A stretch of DNA of 32,428 nt, from the IMG/VR virus record IMGVR_UViG_3300025301_000057, positions 1 to 32,428 of that record; one strand, 5' to 3'. Below the pieces are notes generated by a model that saw only the letters and a program-made list of their open reading frames with translations, was not told where the DNA came from and made no database searches. The position numbers and the translations under genes were made by a program. Positions 14,203 to 22,834 of the stretch are shown in pieces (position 1 is the stretch's first letter; each line of letters starts with the position of its first letter). This stretch comes from a virus.

Positions 14203-15663
14203 TTAATAATTACCGCCGTTGGATCCAGCTGAAGCAGGCGATGGCGCCAGTTGCCCCTCTGATATTGAAAATTTTGTTACTACTCCTTTCACTTTCGTAA
14301 ATCCTTTCATCTCCATATTAATATACTCTACTGTGTGTCCGTTGTCAAGATCTTTTTTATCAAAATATATAAAAATTCTACTTGCATTCCTCATTATTTG
14401 ATCAAGCCTTGGTTCTGAAATTTTTATTCCTTCCTCTTTTGCTTTCATAGAAATATACATTTTTAAAAGTTTTTGTGATGACCATTTAGATAATTCTTCT
14501 TCTGTAATCATTTTTCTTTCTATAATTGTCCTAGAAAGTGTTGCGTACCCTGAAGTCGGTCTCCCCGCCTTAATCCAAATTTGATTCGCGCAACTTTCTT
14601 GTTTTTCAACTATAATTTTTGGAAACGAAGAAACGTATTCATTGTAAAATTCAAACAAAAACATTGCTATTGAATAAACATCGTGTCGATATGCCCTAGT
14701 ATAATACGTATCAAATAAATTTGCAACTGAATTTGGCTGCAAATATTTTTCTATTTTTTCTCCTTTCAACTCATATTGTAATTCTATAAGGCCGGTGGCC
14801 GATGTTGCTTCCGTAATTTCCCTGCACTTTTCTCTAATCTTTTTCTCTTCTTCGGGAATATCATATGGAGGCAGATCAGATTCCCTGTCACCCCTAATCC
14901 AATACCTCTGCATTTGAGGAGAAGAAATATTAGCGACCAACCTCCATGGAGCGTTCTTATCTACATAAAAGCCGTATTGTTTTACAATGGCATGATAAAA
15001 ATCGAAATTGAGATCATCAATGTACTCCCCTTTTTTATTATCATCGTCATGATCATCAAAAGAGATCTCCAACATAAGTCCGCTAATTAAAGGTGAGCAA
15101 TATTGCGATTTTACAAAACCGGATGGTGTTATCGGGACTCTTGAACCCGATATCTTAAAAAACTCAAAAAAGAATTTGACGAAATCATCAAAATTTTTAA
15201 CTTGTGCATCTCTAAATGTAGAACGCAAGTAATCTTTCATAAAAACATCAAAATATCTTTTAATGTGTTCCTCAAACAAAGGTAGAGCATGTACAAGGCC
15301 TTTCTTCACAGTAAAATCTCTTATTACACTATGTTTACTTATGGTCGGGCCACCAAATCTCCCCGTGTATGTTAAAATATTATCAATTCTTCTTTTCAAA
15401 TCAGTGAACGCGTCAGCGACAAAGTCAAGAACATAAATTCCATCATCTGTTAGCATTTTTAACTTATCTTGCGATGCAAAAACATCGTCGCCAATAAAAA
15501 CAGCATTGTTTCGTTGATCAACTCTACCATAAAAATTCTTTTCATACCACAGATCTATTGGTTCAGGATCGCGAAAGGTATCAAAATTATCTACACCAAT
15601 AATTGATCCATCAAATTGATGATAATCTTGTCTGTCTTCAAACATGTCTATTGTAGATGCCAT
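14203..15663 (-). CDS. Hypothetical protein, probable virion/baseplate component, 486 aa
   Basis: No domain is recognised. The protein is soluble, rich in aromatic and charged residues, with an acidic stretch DDHDDDNKKGEYIDDLNFDF at about residue 205 and a small flexible end (APSPASAGSNGGNY). It begins with a TAATG overlap after the 1043-aa gene and ends the structural cluster, with the same AT-rich composition, so a tail or baseplate role is inferred from position. AGGAG precedes its start. Its 3' part contains the promoter for the polymerase/tubulin pair. Confidence 0.6.
   Translation of the reverse strand: MASTIDMFEDRQDYHQFDGSIIGVDNFDTFRDPEPIDLWYEKNFYGRVDQRNNAVFIGDDVFASQDKLKMLTDDGIYVLDFVADAFTDLKRRIDNILTYTGRFGGPTISKHSVIRDFTVKKGLVHALPLFEEHIKRYFDVFMKDYLRSTFRDAQVKNFDDFVKFFFEFFKISGSRVPITPSGFVKSQYCSPLISGLMLEISFDDHDDDNKKGEYIDDLNFDFYHAIVKQYGFYVDKNAPWRLVANISSPQMQRYWIRGDRESDLPPYDIPEEEKKIREKCREITEATSATGLIELQYELKGEKIEKYLQPNSVANLFDTYYTRAYRHDVYSIAMFLFEFYNEYVSSFPKIIVEKQESCANQIWIKAGRPTSGYATLSRTIIERKMITEEELSKWSSQKLLKMYISMKAKEEGIKISEPRLDQIMRNASRIFIYFDKKDLDNGHTVEYINMEMKGFTKVKGVVTKFSISEGQLAPSPASAGSNGGNY
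14320..14348 (-). promoter_or_regulatory. Internal sigma70-type promoter for the polymerase/tubulin pair
   Basis: Within the 3' coding part of the 486-aa gene, the minus strand reads TTGACA (14343-14348), a 17-base spacer, then TATATT (14320-14325). It lies about 130 bases before the family A polymerase start. Although embedded in a gene, its exact consensus and 17-base spacing equal those of the three intergenic promoters of the replication genes. Confidence 0.72.
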
Positions 15664-18600
15664 TAATTGGTCTCTCCTGCCGGTTTCGCCTCTTCGAAAA
15701 CTCCTTGAGGCAGTGGAGTTTGAGGAGGCGGCGCGGCGTGTTTAAGGATGGTGCTCTTCTTTAATTTAGCGATAGTGGCCTTTCTTGAGGACCTATCGCT
15801 ACTGGTGGGACTATTAGAATCAGGAGGAACTGTTCCTATTTGTTCCCATAATAATGGATTAAGGCCTTTGATGTCGGTGCCTCCCGAGTAGTTGGAAGGG
15901 GCGCCCCAACCCTTTGGCTCCCCAAAATCAACGAATCCTCGGATGGGTACAGCTGCTTCATTTGGTGTTGGTCTTGTCATGGTCCCGCCAAAATCTGTCC
16001 AAAGTGCTTGAACTTTTGTTTGCCAATCTAATCTTCCGCTTCCAGGAAGGAGAACAACAGTGTTGGAAGCCTTTGTCATCAAAAAATATCCACCCAGCCC
16101 CAAAGCTCTAGAGTGTGAACCCTCTTGAGCAGGATCTTGAAACCAAGCAATAGGAAATCTGATATGAATATGTCTTCCTGGCCTGAACAGTGTATTACCA
16201 TAAACCGTAAAATCACAGTTATAGGGTTCGCTCCAGTGAACATTTTTTTGTAGATATCCAGCATCATGAGCTTTTGCTTCTAGCCAAAAAGGTTGATCAG
16301 TTTTTGTAAACGATATCTGCTGCAGTGGAGAATTGTATTGGCCTGGAACCAAATGATACAATCCATATTTATTATCTTGCTCTTTGTCATTAGATTTTAA
16401 ATAGCCGGGTTTATTTGATACGTCGAACATGTATAAAATTCTCTCATCTCGTACTATTGATTCTACAGTAGTCTCATTACTGACAGTTGTAAATCTTTTG
16501 GGGCGGCCATTGGCGAGGGCGTTCTCGTTTCGAACGAGATAATATGAGTCATCATTATTTACATCTTCCACGAGTTTTTTTTGTTGAATGCTATATTTTG
16601 AATTAAAGTCAACTCTTGGAACATCCAGATAATCAACACCGGGAATCATTGTTATGACAGGATCTCCAGGAAGTTTTGCTCTGTTTGTCAGAGATGCCTT
16701 AACCAAGTAAGCAAAGCTGTCACTTAAAAAAGTTTTAAAATAATACACATCTTTGAATACGGAAGTGACAAATTTAAACCAAAACTCTTGCCAAAGTTTT
16801 AATGAAATAGGAACCTTTGCAATATTGATAAGTTTGTGATGACCAGTTTGGTGGTCTATATATTCTATATTCCCCAAAATTACTTTTAATAAACCCTCAT
16901 TCCCCGCACTCCAAAAATCGACGTCTAAGTTTTTTTTCCCTGCATTAACTTTGATAACGTCTAAGACAACATCCAACAGGTCTCCGTAATAAAACCAATA
17001 TACAAAATGTTTGTTTTCGGCGGTCCCTTTATCTCCGCCCATGCGATTTTGAATAAATTTGCCATATGCAACGGCATCTAAATTAGTCTGGTTAAGATAG
17101 GCCGCATAATGAATTTGTTCATTTTGAAGCGCTTCGAGTTGTTCTTTCAGCGCTTTAGGGTCCGGAGATGGTAAGCCTTTGCCAAAAAATGATTTTTTAA
17201 GCGCAGACATGGAGGACATATAGCCATTCGAGAACCTTTGATAATCTTTCATCTGTTTTCTTAATACAGCTTTTTCGAACGGATCTTTAGTCTTTTTAAT
17301 AGCAGCACGGAGTTTTTTTGGATCTATGCTGCTGTTTTTAATAAAGTCTTCTCTATTGTTAGAGTAATTTTCAAACTCCTTCGAATCAACTTTTAAATTA
17401 TAAATCTTTCCATGATCGTTCAATTTGCATATAATTCTTTTATAAATATCTAATTTACTAACTGGAGATAACAGCATTTTATCTTCAAAGTTGCCCCTTT
17501 CTGAAGTTGCTTTTAGGTAATCTGCAACGATGTCGAAGGGGTTATGGTGCCTGCCCGGAGCCTCCGTGTACCGGTACCATGCGAAACCATGCTGCTCTTC
17601 CGGGGTGGAAAGAGTCTCGGCCATCATGACCGCGGCGGTGGCGCCGATCCGTTGATTTGGCGTTGCAGCGCCCTCCTTTGAGCGGCGCGACTCTTCGCGG
17701 AGCACAACACCAAGATCTAGATCTTCCACAATTTCGCGTTCTTCCGGGGTCATTCCCGGAATCAGTTTTAACAGACCTCTAGCTTTTTGAGCTTTAGCTT
17801 CTAATCCTTTAAGTTTTTGTTCAAAATTTTCATTTTCCCTTACCAGAATATTAGCATCATCTGATATAAAAGCCTGCTCAATTGAGCCAACAAATTGTAT
17901 ATCCATTTCAAATCCAAAATCAGAAGATGAAAAAATAGGCAGAAATGTATGTTTTACAAGTGTCAAATATAATATGACTTTATTACTCGTTATAGCATCT
18001 TTAAAATTTTTGGCAGCTGAAATCGCGCCTTCTCCAGATAGCCCTTGTTCTATAAAAGCATCCAAAAGTCTTTGCTCGGACGGAGGAGCGTACCCCACTT
18101 CAATTTTTATTCTATAGTCTTTTTGGTGGTAATCCCGATGTGCGGTACTGCCCCTTGCTAATTCATCTTGAGATCTGAATTTGGATGCACCATCTTCAGC
18201 TCGCGCCCCTCTTCTGTAAATAAGATTGTAAAAGCCATACTTTTCTTTTTTGCTGTTATCATATTCATGAAATAGTGCTCCTGGAGATTCAAAATAAAGT
18301 TTTAGTTTGCAATTGATCCAATAGTCTATATCTCCCGGATGAGAACCTAAATAATCCCATGAAAAAGATCGAAAACCAACACGCAAACCTTTGCGATCTC
18401 TTGTTATATCATCAAATGGTAAACCGGATGGATCTTTGGCGTTATTAAAAGGAAGAAGAAGCTCTTTATAGCTGTCTTTGCTCATGCCCTCGACCAAATA
18501 AAGTTTTAAATATGGCTGTAAGTCTCCTAATATAGAACGAGGAACGTTTTCTATTAAGGATTGACCTTTGTCTGCTTTTGTTATTTCATTTAAAAAAAGA

Positions 18601-18794
18601 GATGAATCCCAGCGAGGATCCATCATGATAAAATTTTTAAAACTTTGCCTCAAAGGAAACCCTTTCATCTTGTCGAACTCTGATAAGAAATCGACCAAAA
18701 ACGTTTGTTCCGCATACGGAGGCAACCTATGTTTATTTTCGGAATCGAATCCAGTAACTTTCGCTAATAATTCGCTAGTTTCGTCGGTGGTCAT
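15663..18794 (-). CDS. Large probable baseplate/tail structural protein, 1043 aa
   Basis: No family is recognised. The protein has no signal peptide or obvious membrane segment. It holds a predicted coiled-coil-like region at about 320-360 (FEQKLKGLEAKAQKARGLL) and another at about 490-560. The last 40 residues are Pro/Ala/Lys-rich (HAAPPPQTPLPQG). DNA at about 17520-17720 (residues roughly 360-425) is visibly GC-rich compared with the rest, suggesting an inserted or re-coded segment. It lies between the LysM baseplate gene and the 486-aa gene, where T4-like phages have baseplate genes; the role is inferred from position and size. Confidence 0.6.
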   Translation of the reverse strand: MTTDETSELLAKVTGFDSENKHRLPPYAEQTFLVDFLSEFDKMKGFPLRQSFKNFIMMDPRWDSSLFLNEITKADKGQSLIENVPRSILGDLQPYLKLYLVEGMSKDSYKELLLPFNNAKDPSGLPFDDITRDRKGLRVGFRSFSWDYLGSHPGDIDYWINCKLKLYFESPGALFHEYDNSKKEKYGFYNLIYRRGARAEDGASKFRSQDELARGSTAHRDYHQKDYRIKIEVGYAPPSEQRLLDAFIEQGLSGEGAISAAKNFKDAITSNKVILYLTLVKHTFLPIFSSSDFGFEMDIQFVGSIEQAFISDDANILVRENENFEQKLKGLEAKAQKARGLLKLIPGMTPEEREIVEDLDLGVVLREESRRSKEGAATPNQRIGATAAVMMAETLSTPEEQHGFAWYRYTEAPGRHHNPFDIVADYLKATSERGNFEDKMLLSPVSKLDIYKRIICKLNDHGKIYNLKVDSKEFENYSNNREDFIKNSSIDPKKLRAAIKKTKDPFEKAVLRKQMKDYQRFSNGYMSSMSALKKSFFGKGLPSPDPKALKEQLEALQNEQIHYAAYLNQTNLDAVAYGKFIQNRMGGDKGTAENKHFVYWFYYGDLLDVVLDVIKVNAGKKNLDVDFWSAGNEGLLKVILGNIEYIDHQTGHHKLINIAKVPISLKLWQEFWFKFVTSVFKDVYYFKTFLSDSFAYLVKASLTNRAKLPGDPVITMIPGVDYLDVPRVDFNSKYSIQQKKLVEDVNNDDSYYLVRNENALANGRPKRFTTVSNETTVESIVRDERILYMFDVSNKPGYLKSNDKEQDNKYGLYHLVPGQYNSPLQQISFTKTDQPFWLEAKAHDAGYLQKNVHWSEPYNCDFTVYGNTLFRPGRHIHIRFPIAWFQDPAQEGSHSRALGLGGYFLMTKASNTVVLLPGSGRLDWQTKVQALWTDFGGTMTRPTPNEAAVPIRGFVDFGEPKGWGAPSNYSGGTDIKGLNPLLWEQIGTVPPDSNSPTSSDRSSRKATIAKLKKSTILKHAAPPPQTPLPQGVFEEAKPAGETN

Positions 18795-18807
18795 AATAAA
18801 TTTCCCA

Positions 18808-19143
18808 TCAATAAAAATGCCTCAATACATTCTCTAGAGGCAGAGGAATATAAATAACTCTGCCAATTGTAATGTCTGTTTCTAATGGCATTTGATTATA
18901 CCAAGCGACGACCCACCAATAAGTTGGGTCATCGTAATGTTCAGCTGCCAATTTATAATATCTGTCCCCCAAAGACCAAACGTGAGGAATAGAATTGAGT
19001 TGAGCACGAATTGATGCGTCCAAAAAAGGAATCTTTGGGGTTTTATATTGGTTTATATAACTTACGCCTCTTTTTAAAAAGAACTCTCTATAAAGACCGC
19101 TTGCATTTATTTTGGTTTTTCTATTTTTATATCTGCTTGGCAT
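18808..19143 (-). CDS. LysM-like baseplate wedge protein (T4 gp53 type), 111 aa
   Basis: The second half reads WSLGDRYYKLAAEHYDDPTY, then WWVVAWYN, DITIGRVIYIPLP. This follows the LysM pattern: a GD turn, a helix 'LA..YY.D', a tryptophan helix ending in N, and a final 'G..IYIP' strand. T4 gp53, a baseplate wedge subunit, and the small LysM proteins of other contractile tails have this layout. Its position just after the tail-tube/baseplate candidate supports the assignment. The N-terminus is basic (SRYKNRKTK). GGAG is present upstream at a longish distance. Confidence 0.72.
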   Translation of the reverse strand: MPSRYKNRKTKINASGLYREFFLKRGVSYINQYKTPKIPFLDASIRAQLNSIPHVWSLGDRYYKLAAEHYDDPTYWWVVAWYNQMPLETDITIGRVIYIPLPLENVLRHFY

Positions 19144-19149
19144 TATTTT

Positions 19150-20235
19150 TTAAAAAGTCTCCTCACTTCCTGCAGGCGCCTTTAGATCCGGATTCGCGAG
19201 GAGGGCCGCGGTGTCTTCAGGGTGGATACCAAAACCCAACGAGGTGAGTCCTCCGACGAGGGTGACGGTCGCCCCGGCGATTTCGGCCTCTGCAGCTTCT
19301 CCTCCCGCGGGGGGATCGCCAGCGGGTGCTGCAGACTGGCCATCGGCTGTTTGGTTTGCATCGATCTTTTGCGCGGCTATTTCTTCGGCCGAGTAGACTG
19401 CGCCAGGGAAGCCCGCGTCGAATTCCGCCAATCGAATAGCGTTAGCAAATTCTGCATTTGCACCATGTACAGGCTTGCCTTTTGGTTGGACATCGGTTGC
19501 TTCACCTTCTTTTGTGTTTACTCCATATGGATAATCCGAAACATCATTTTTATTGACAGTAAATACTGCAATATCACTATCCGTCCTCCAACCAGGACTT
19601 CTTTCATAAACTGGAAAGAATGTAAAACTTAAATTTATTGTTTGCGGATACACCAAATGGTCTTGACCGAGAGCGCGCTCGGAGGGTTTTATAGGTCTTT
19701 TTACTTCTTTTGCACCCGCCAACGATGAAGGGGCATGAAAAAGTATTCCACCTTCTGGATCAATTCTATAGAGAAGATTTGAAATGTAACCTTGTAATCC
19801 GGTTTGCCATGCATCTCCCCATGGAATTCCTGGAGCACCAATTAAATTAAGAAATCTAACTTTAAATATTGGAGAACCTCCAAGTTTTGTTATCATTCCA
19901 TCTCCATCGGCTTGTTGTTCTGGATAAAGCATATTTGTTAATAAAGATACTTTTGCCAAATTGTCTCTCGCCTCTGCTAAACCAGAAGCAACAGCAGCAA
20001 AAGCTATATCAATTTGTCTTACAGTGCTTTTCCACTTTTTAATTGGCTCTGTTTGCCCAATAAAGAATTGATCATCATACGACGTATTATACACATCATT
20101 AAAATCTTTCATAAATGCTTTAAATCTAACAGTTTTTCTACTGTTTATATGAAAGATCTCGATATAAAAACCATATTTATTTGCCATGGAATTTGTAGGA
20201 TCTACTTTTAATTCTGGTATTATTTTATATGGCAT
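19150..20235 (-). CDS. Tail-tube/baseplate structural protein candidate, 361 aa
   Basis: The function is not certain. The N-terminal 220 residues look like a folded virion domain (GFYIEIFHINSRKTVRFKAF, FIGQTEPIKKWKSTVRQID, MLYPEQQ, LSFTFFPVYERSPG). The position after the tape measure and before the LysM baseplate gene is that of the tube-initiating baseplate proteins gp48/gp54 in T4. The last 100 residues are low-complexity Ala/Gly/Pro-rich (QSAAPAGDPPAGGEAAEAE) and encoded by GC-rich DNA at about 19150-19440, unlike the first part. A gp48/54-type role is an inference from gene order. Confidence 0.55.
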   Translation of the reverse strand: MPYKIIPELKVDPTNSMANKYGFYIEIFHINSRKTVRFKAFMKDFNDVYNTSYDDQFFIGQTEPIKKWKSTVRQIDIAFAAVASGLAEARDNLAKVSLLTNMLYPEQQADGDGMITKLGGSPIFKVRFLNLIGAPGIPWGDAWQTGLQGYISNLLYRIDPEGGILFHAPSSLAGAKEVKRPIKPSERALGQDHLVYPQTINLSFTFFPVYERSPGWRTDSDIAVFTVNKNDVSDYPYGVNTKEGEATDVQPKGKPVHGANAEFANAIRLAEFDAGFPGAVYSAEEIAAQKIDANQTADGQSAAPAGDPPAGGEAAEAEIAGATVTLVGGLTSLGFGIHPEDTAALLANPDLKAPAGSEETF

Positions 20236-20243
20236 TTACTTAA

Positions 20244-22568
20244 TCAAGGCCCCTTTCCTTGTGCTTTTGCGCCGACGCCTGTTGTGGTCAGATTAGGTTG
20301 AGCTTGTATAAGTCTGAGCAGGGCATCGCTAGCAGACGCGCTTGAATTTAGTCCCTCTTTTGCTTCCTGCAGGGCGCGAGTAGTGCGGGTCAAATCGTCT
20401 TGTAAACGTTTAAGGTCTGCGCGGGCATCTGCGAGGTCTTGCGGCGCTGCTTTGGGCCCCCACCAGGTCTGCGCCTGCTGCATTCGCAGTTTTTGCCACT
20501 CAACCATCTTTTTCGCCTGCGGGACGGAGGTTGGTGTCCCTCCTAAGGGCGATGCTCCTTTCTTCTCTTTCAGCCTTTCTATTTTATCCTCATACATCTC
20601 CGTCAAGTTGAGCCAAGATTTAGCTTTGCCACCCAATGAACCAGCAATTTTACGTCGTAGTTTAGTTGCAGCGCCACCTATATCTATGTCACCAAAGGGG
20701 GTCTCAATTTTAACATCCTTAAGTAAACTAAGAAAATCCATAAGACCTCCTTTGAGTCCAATGAGAAGCACGTTCCCCAGTGCTTTTGCAATGGGCGTTA
20801 TAGTGTTTATCATATATTTTTTAAATTCTTTAATGCCAGCTGCAACTTCTGGATCGTTCACCATTTCTTTATATATGGACCCCACTTTTAGTCCTACTCT
20901 TCTGATAAGAGCCGGCACTTCTCTAAGAAAATTTTTCAACTTTTCCTTATAGCCATTAAGAATTTTTAGACCTCGAGGACCAAGAAAGTCTTCAACATTA
21001 TGCCACTGATCGTAAAGAAGGAGCAAAGAACCCGCCAAGCCTAACGGTCCAAACCATTTTGTTAGCATTGCAACTCCGCCGGCGAGCAGACCAATTTTTC
21101 CAATTGCTTGTTTGCTTTCAAAATTCATGTCTGCTAATCTAAGGATAACGTTACTAATCATAGTCAATATAGGCCTAAAAGCTATTGCGAAACCCATTAA
21201 TGCATTTTGAAAGTTCTCCCATATTTCTGTTGCCATTCTTGCAGCCTTTGTTAATATTGCCTGCTTCTTTGCAGCCTCTGAAGCCTTTTTTGCATGCATA
21301 TCAAAAGCAACTAGCCCGCCTGCAAACAAATCATTAGCCTTGGACATGTCTCTAATGCCGGCTGCATGAGCATATGCCATCTTTGTAAATCTGCCCATCG
21401 ATTTCCAAGACTGTCCAGAAGCTTCCATTTGAGCCAAAACTGTTCGAACTCTCTCATCCTCCTTCATATAAACCATCTCAATTGAATTAAGAAATGGTCC
21501 CCCCAACATAGCATTTAATCTACCAACTGACTGTGCGGATTTTTCAAAAGTATCAAATTGTCCAGCAACTGTTAATAAATCACTAATGCCCAAAGTAGTT
21601 GCGCTGGATTGGGTTAACAAACCTTTGAATACCTCTTCCATTCCCTCGCCATGAGCAGCAATAACTACCGCAGCACTACCAAAATCTGATGCAGCGGTTC
21701 TTGCGCTAATTCCCGACGCCCTTGCAAATTGAATAATTCTTTCTGTTGCTGCTTTCGTCTCTCTGCCCGAGTCACCATAAGTTTTATTTAAAATTTGAAT
21801 CATTCTAGCCGCTGAATCAGCAGTAATTCCAGCCTGATCGAGAACAGAAACAAATTTGACTAACTCAATTCTTGTAGTTCTAGATGCTTCCCTAAATAAT
21901 ACTGTTTTATCATATAAAGACGCAGCAACTTTATTCACATTGCCAATCGCTAATCCTTGAGCCCTTAACGCATCGATACTCCCATCAATAACACTGGTAT
22001 ATTCACCTCCCGCTTGTGTTAATTTAAAGAATCCTGCTGCCTGTTGATCAAGAAATTTATTAAATTTAATATTGAAATCAACTATTTGTTCTCCCAATTT
22101 CTTAAATTGATTATAAAGATATTTAACAGCGTCGAGAGCTTTTCCAATAGCACCAACAAGAACATCCATAATCATTGATGCTAATGATTCCACCACATTA
22201 ATAATTGCTTTGAATGCCTTTTCAATTACTACCAAAACTGCAGTCCATGCAACAAGGGACAATTTTATACTTTCAAATATCTTCCATGCATTCTTAAGTT
22301 CGGGTCCGAGATTAGCAAATACATTAACAAACTTACTGGCACGTCCCGTCATTTTGTTAAAAAGATCTGGCATTTTTGAGCCGGCCACGTTCATTTCCTT
22401 AAGATCTTTAGTTAATTTTTCAAACTTTGCAAGATCTTCTGGCTTCATGTCCTCCATGGCCTTATTCACGCTCATAAGCCTTTCTGCCAGTCTTATTGAG
22501 GCGGTATCAGATGCTTTCAATGCTTTCGCAAGTTCAGCAGCTTTTTCAGCTGGAGTTTTTTCTGGCAT
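20244..22568 (-). CDS. Tail tape-measure protein, 774 aa
   Basis: It would fix tail length and be injected with the DNA. The chain is helical and Lys/Ala-rich, with hydrophobic segments at about 105-135 (LSLVAWTAVLVVIEKAF) and about 480-515 (GKIGLLAGGVAMLTKWFG, LAGSLLLL), as tape measures have. A central part (residues 190-420) is rich in 'DFGSAAVVIAAHGEG' type sequence. At the common ruler value of about 0.15 nm per residue it would give a tail near 115 nm. The last 100 residues are a predicted coiled coil (DARADLKRLQDDLTRTTRAL) from GC-rich DNA. GAGGA precedes the ATG. It directly follows the gp26/chaperone-position pair. Confidence 0.8.
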   Translation of the reverse strand: MPEKTPAEKAAELAKALKASDTASIRLAERLMSVNKAMEDMKPEDLAKFEKLTKDLKEMNVAGSKMPDLFNKMTGRASKFVNVFANLGPELKNAWKIFESIKLSLVAWTAVLVVIEKAFKAIINVVESLASMIMDVLVGAIGKALDAVKYLYNQFKKLGEQIVDFNIKFNKFLDQQAAGFFKLTQAGGEYTSVIDGSIDALRAQGLAIGNVNKVAASLYDKTVLFREASRTTRIELVKFVSVLDQAGITADSAARMIQILNKTYGDSGRETKAATERIIQFARASGISARTAASDFGSAAVVIAAHGEGMEEVFKGLLTQSSATTLGISDLLTVAGQFDTFEKSAQSVGRLNAMLGGPFLNSIEMVYMKEDERVRTVLAQMEASGQSWKSMGRFTKMAYAHAAGIRDMSKANDLFAGGLVAFDMHAKKASEAAKKQAILTKAARMATEIWENFQNALMGFAIAFRPILTMISNVILRLADMNFESKQAIGKIGLLAGGVAMLTKWFGPLGLAGSLLLLYDQWHNVEDFLGPRGLKILNGYKEKLKNFLREVPALIRRVGLKVGSIYKEMVNDPEVAAGIKEFKKYMINTITPIAKALGNVLLIGLKGGLMDFLSLLKDVKIETPFGDIDIGGAATKLRRKIAGSLGGKAKSWLNLTEMYEDKIERLKEKKGASPLGGTPTSVPQAKKMVEWQKLRMQQAQTWWGPKAAPQDLADARADLKRLQDDLTRTTRALQEAKEGLNSSASASDALLRLIQAQPNLTTTGVGAKAQGKGP

Positions 22569-22630
22569 GATTTAAAGTCCTCAATAACAAATAACAAGCT
22601 ATCCATGGATAATTAGTTTTATTTTAAACT

Positions 22631-22834
22631 TTATTCATCTTTAGAATTTGATTTCTGCTCCATTTCTTTTTGTTCAACTAACTTTTTAACAAACCAATTT
22701 CTTAACTTCACTGGCAAATTATACGCCTCAGTAAAGCTCCAGCCACCATAATATTTTAAAAAGAAGAATTGTTCATAAACATCTGCAATGTAATCTTCAC
22801 TTAGGCCAAAAAAATTGTACCGTAATCGGTACAT
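22631..22834 (-). CDS. Small gene in tail-assembly-chaperone position, 67 aa
   Basis: No family is recognised. The product (NFFGLSEDYIADVYEQFFFL, then KYYGGWSFTEAYNLP, then a charged end) is helical and aromatic-rich. It overlaps the end of the gp26-type gene in the +1 frame and lies immediately before the tape measure, where many tailed phages carry a chaperone extension made by frameshifting. ATG 22834 has AGGAGG only three bases upstream; the frame extends further upstream to 22891. It could be initiated here, or be reached by slippage on the T7 run at 22808-22814. In the latter case it is the C-terminal part of a fusion of roughly 340 residues. Confidence 0.6.
   Translation of the reverse strand: MYRLRYNFFGLSEDYIADVYEQFFFLKYYGGWSFTEAYNLPVKLRNWFVKKLVEQKEMEQKSNSKDE

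Noticed and set aside
20383-20952. Open frame of 189 codons on the plus strand
   Set aside because: It is the shadow of the tape-measure coding region.
22600-22611. Perfect 12-base palindrome TATCCATGGATA before the tape-measure gene
   Set aside because: It is short, has no T run or protein-site context, and could occur by chance.
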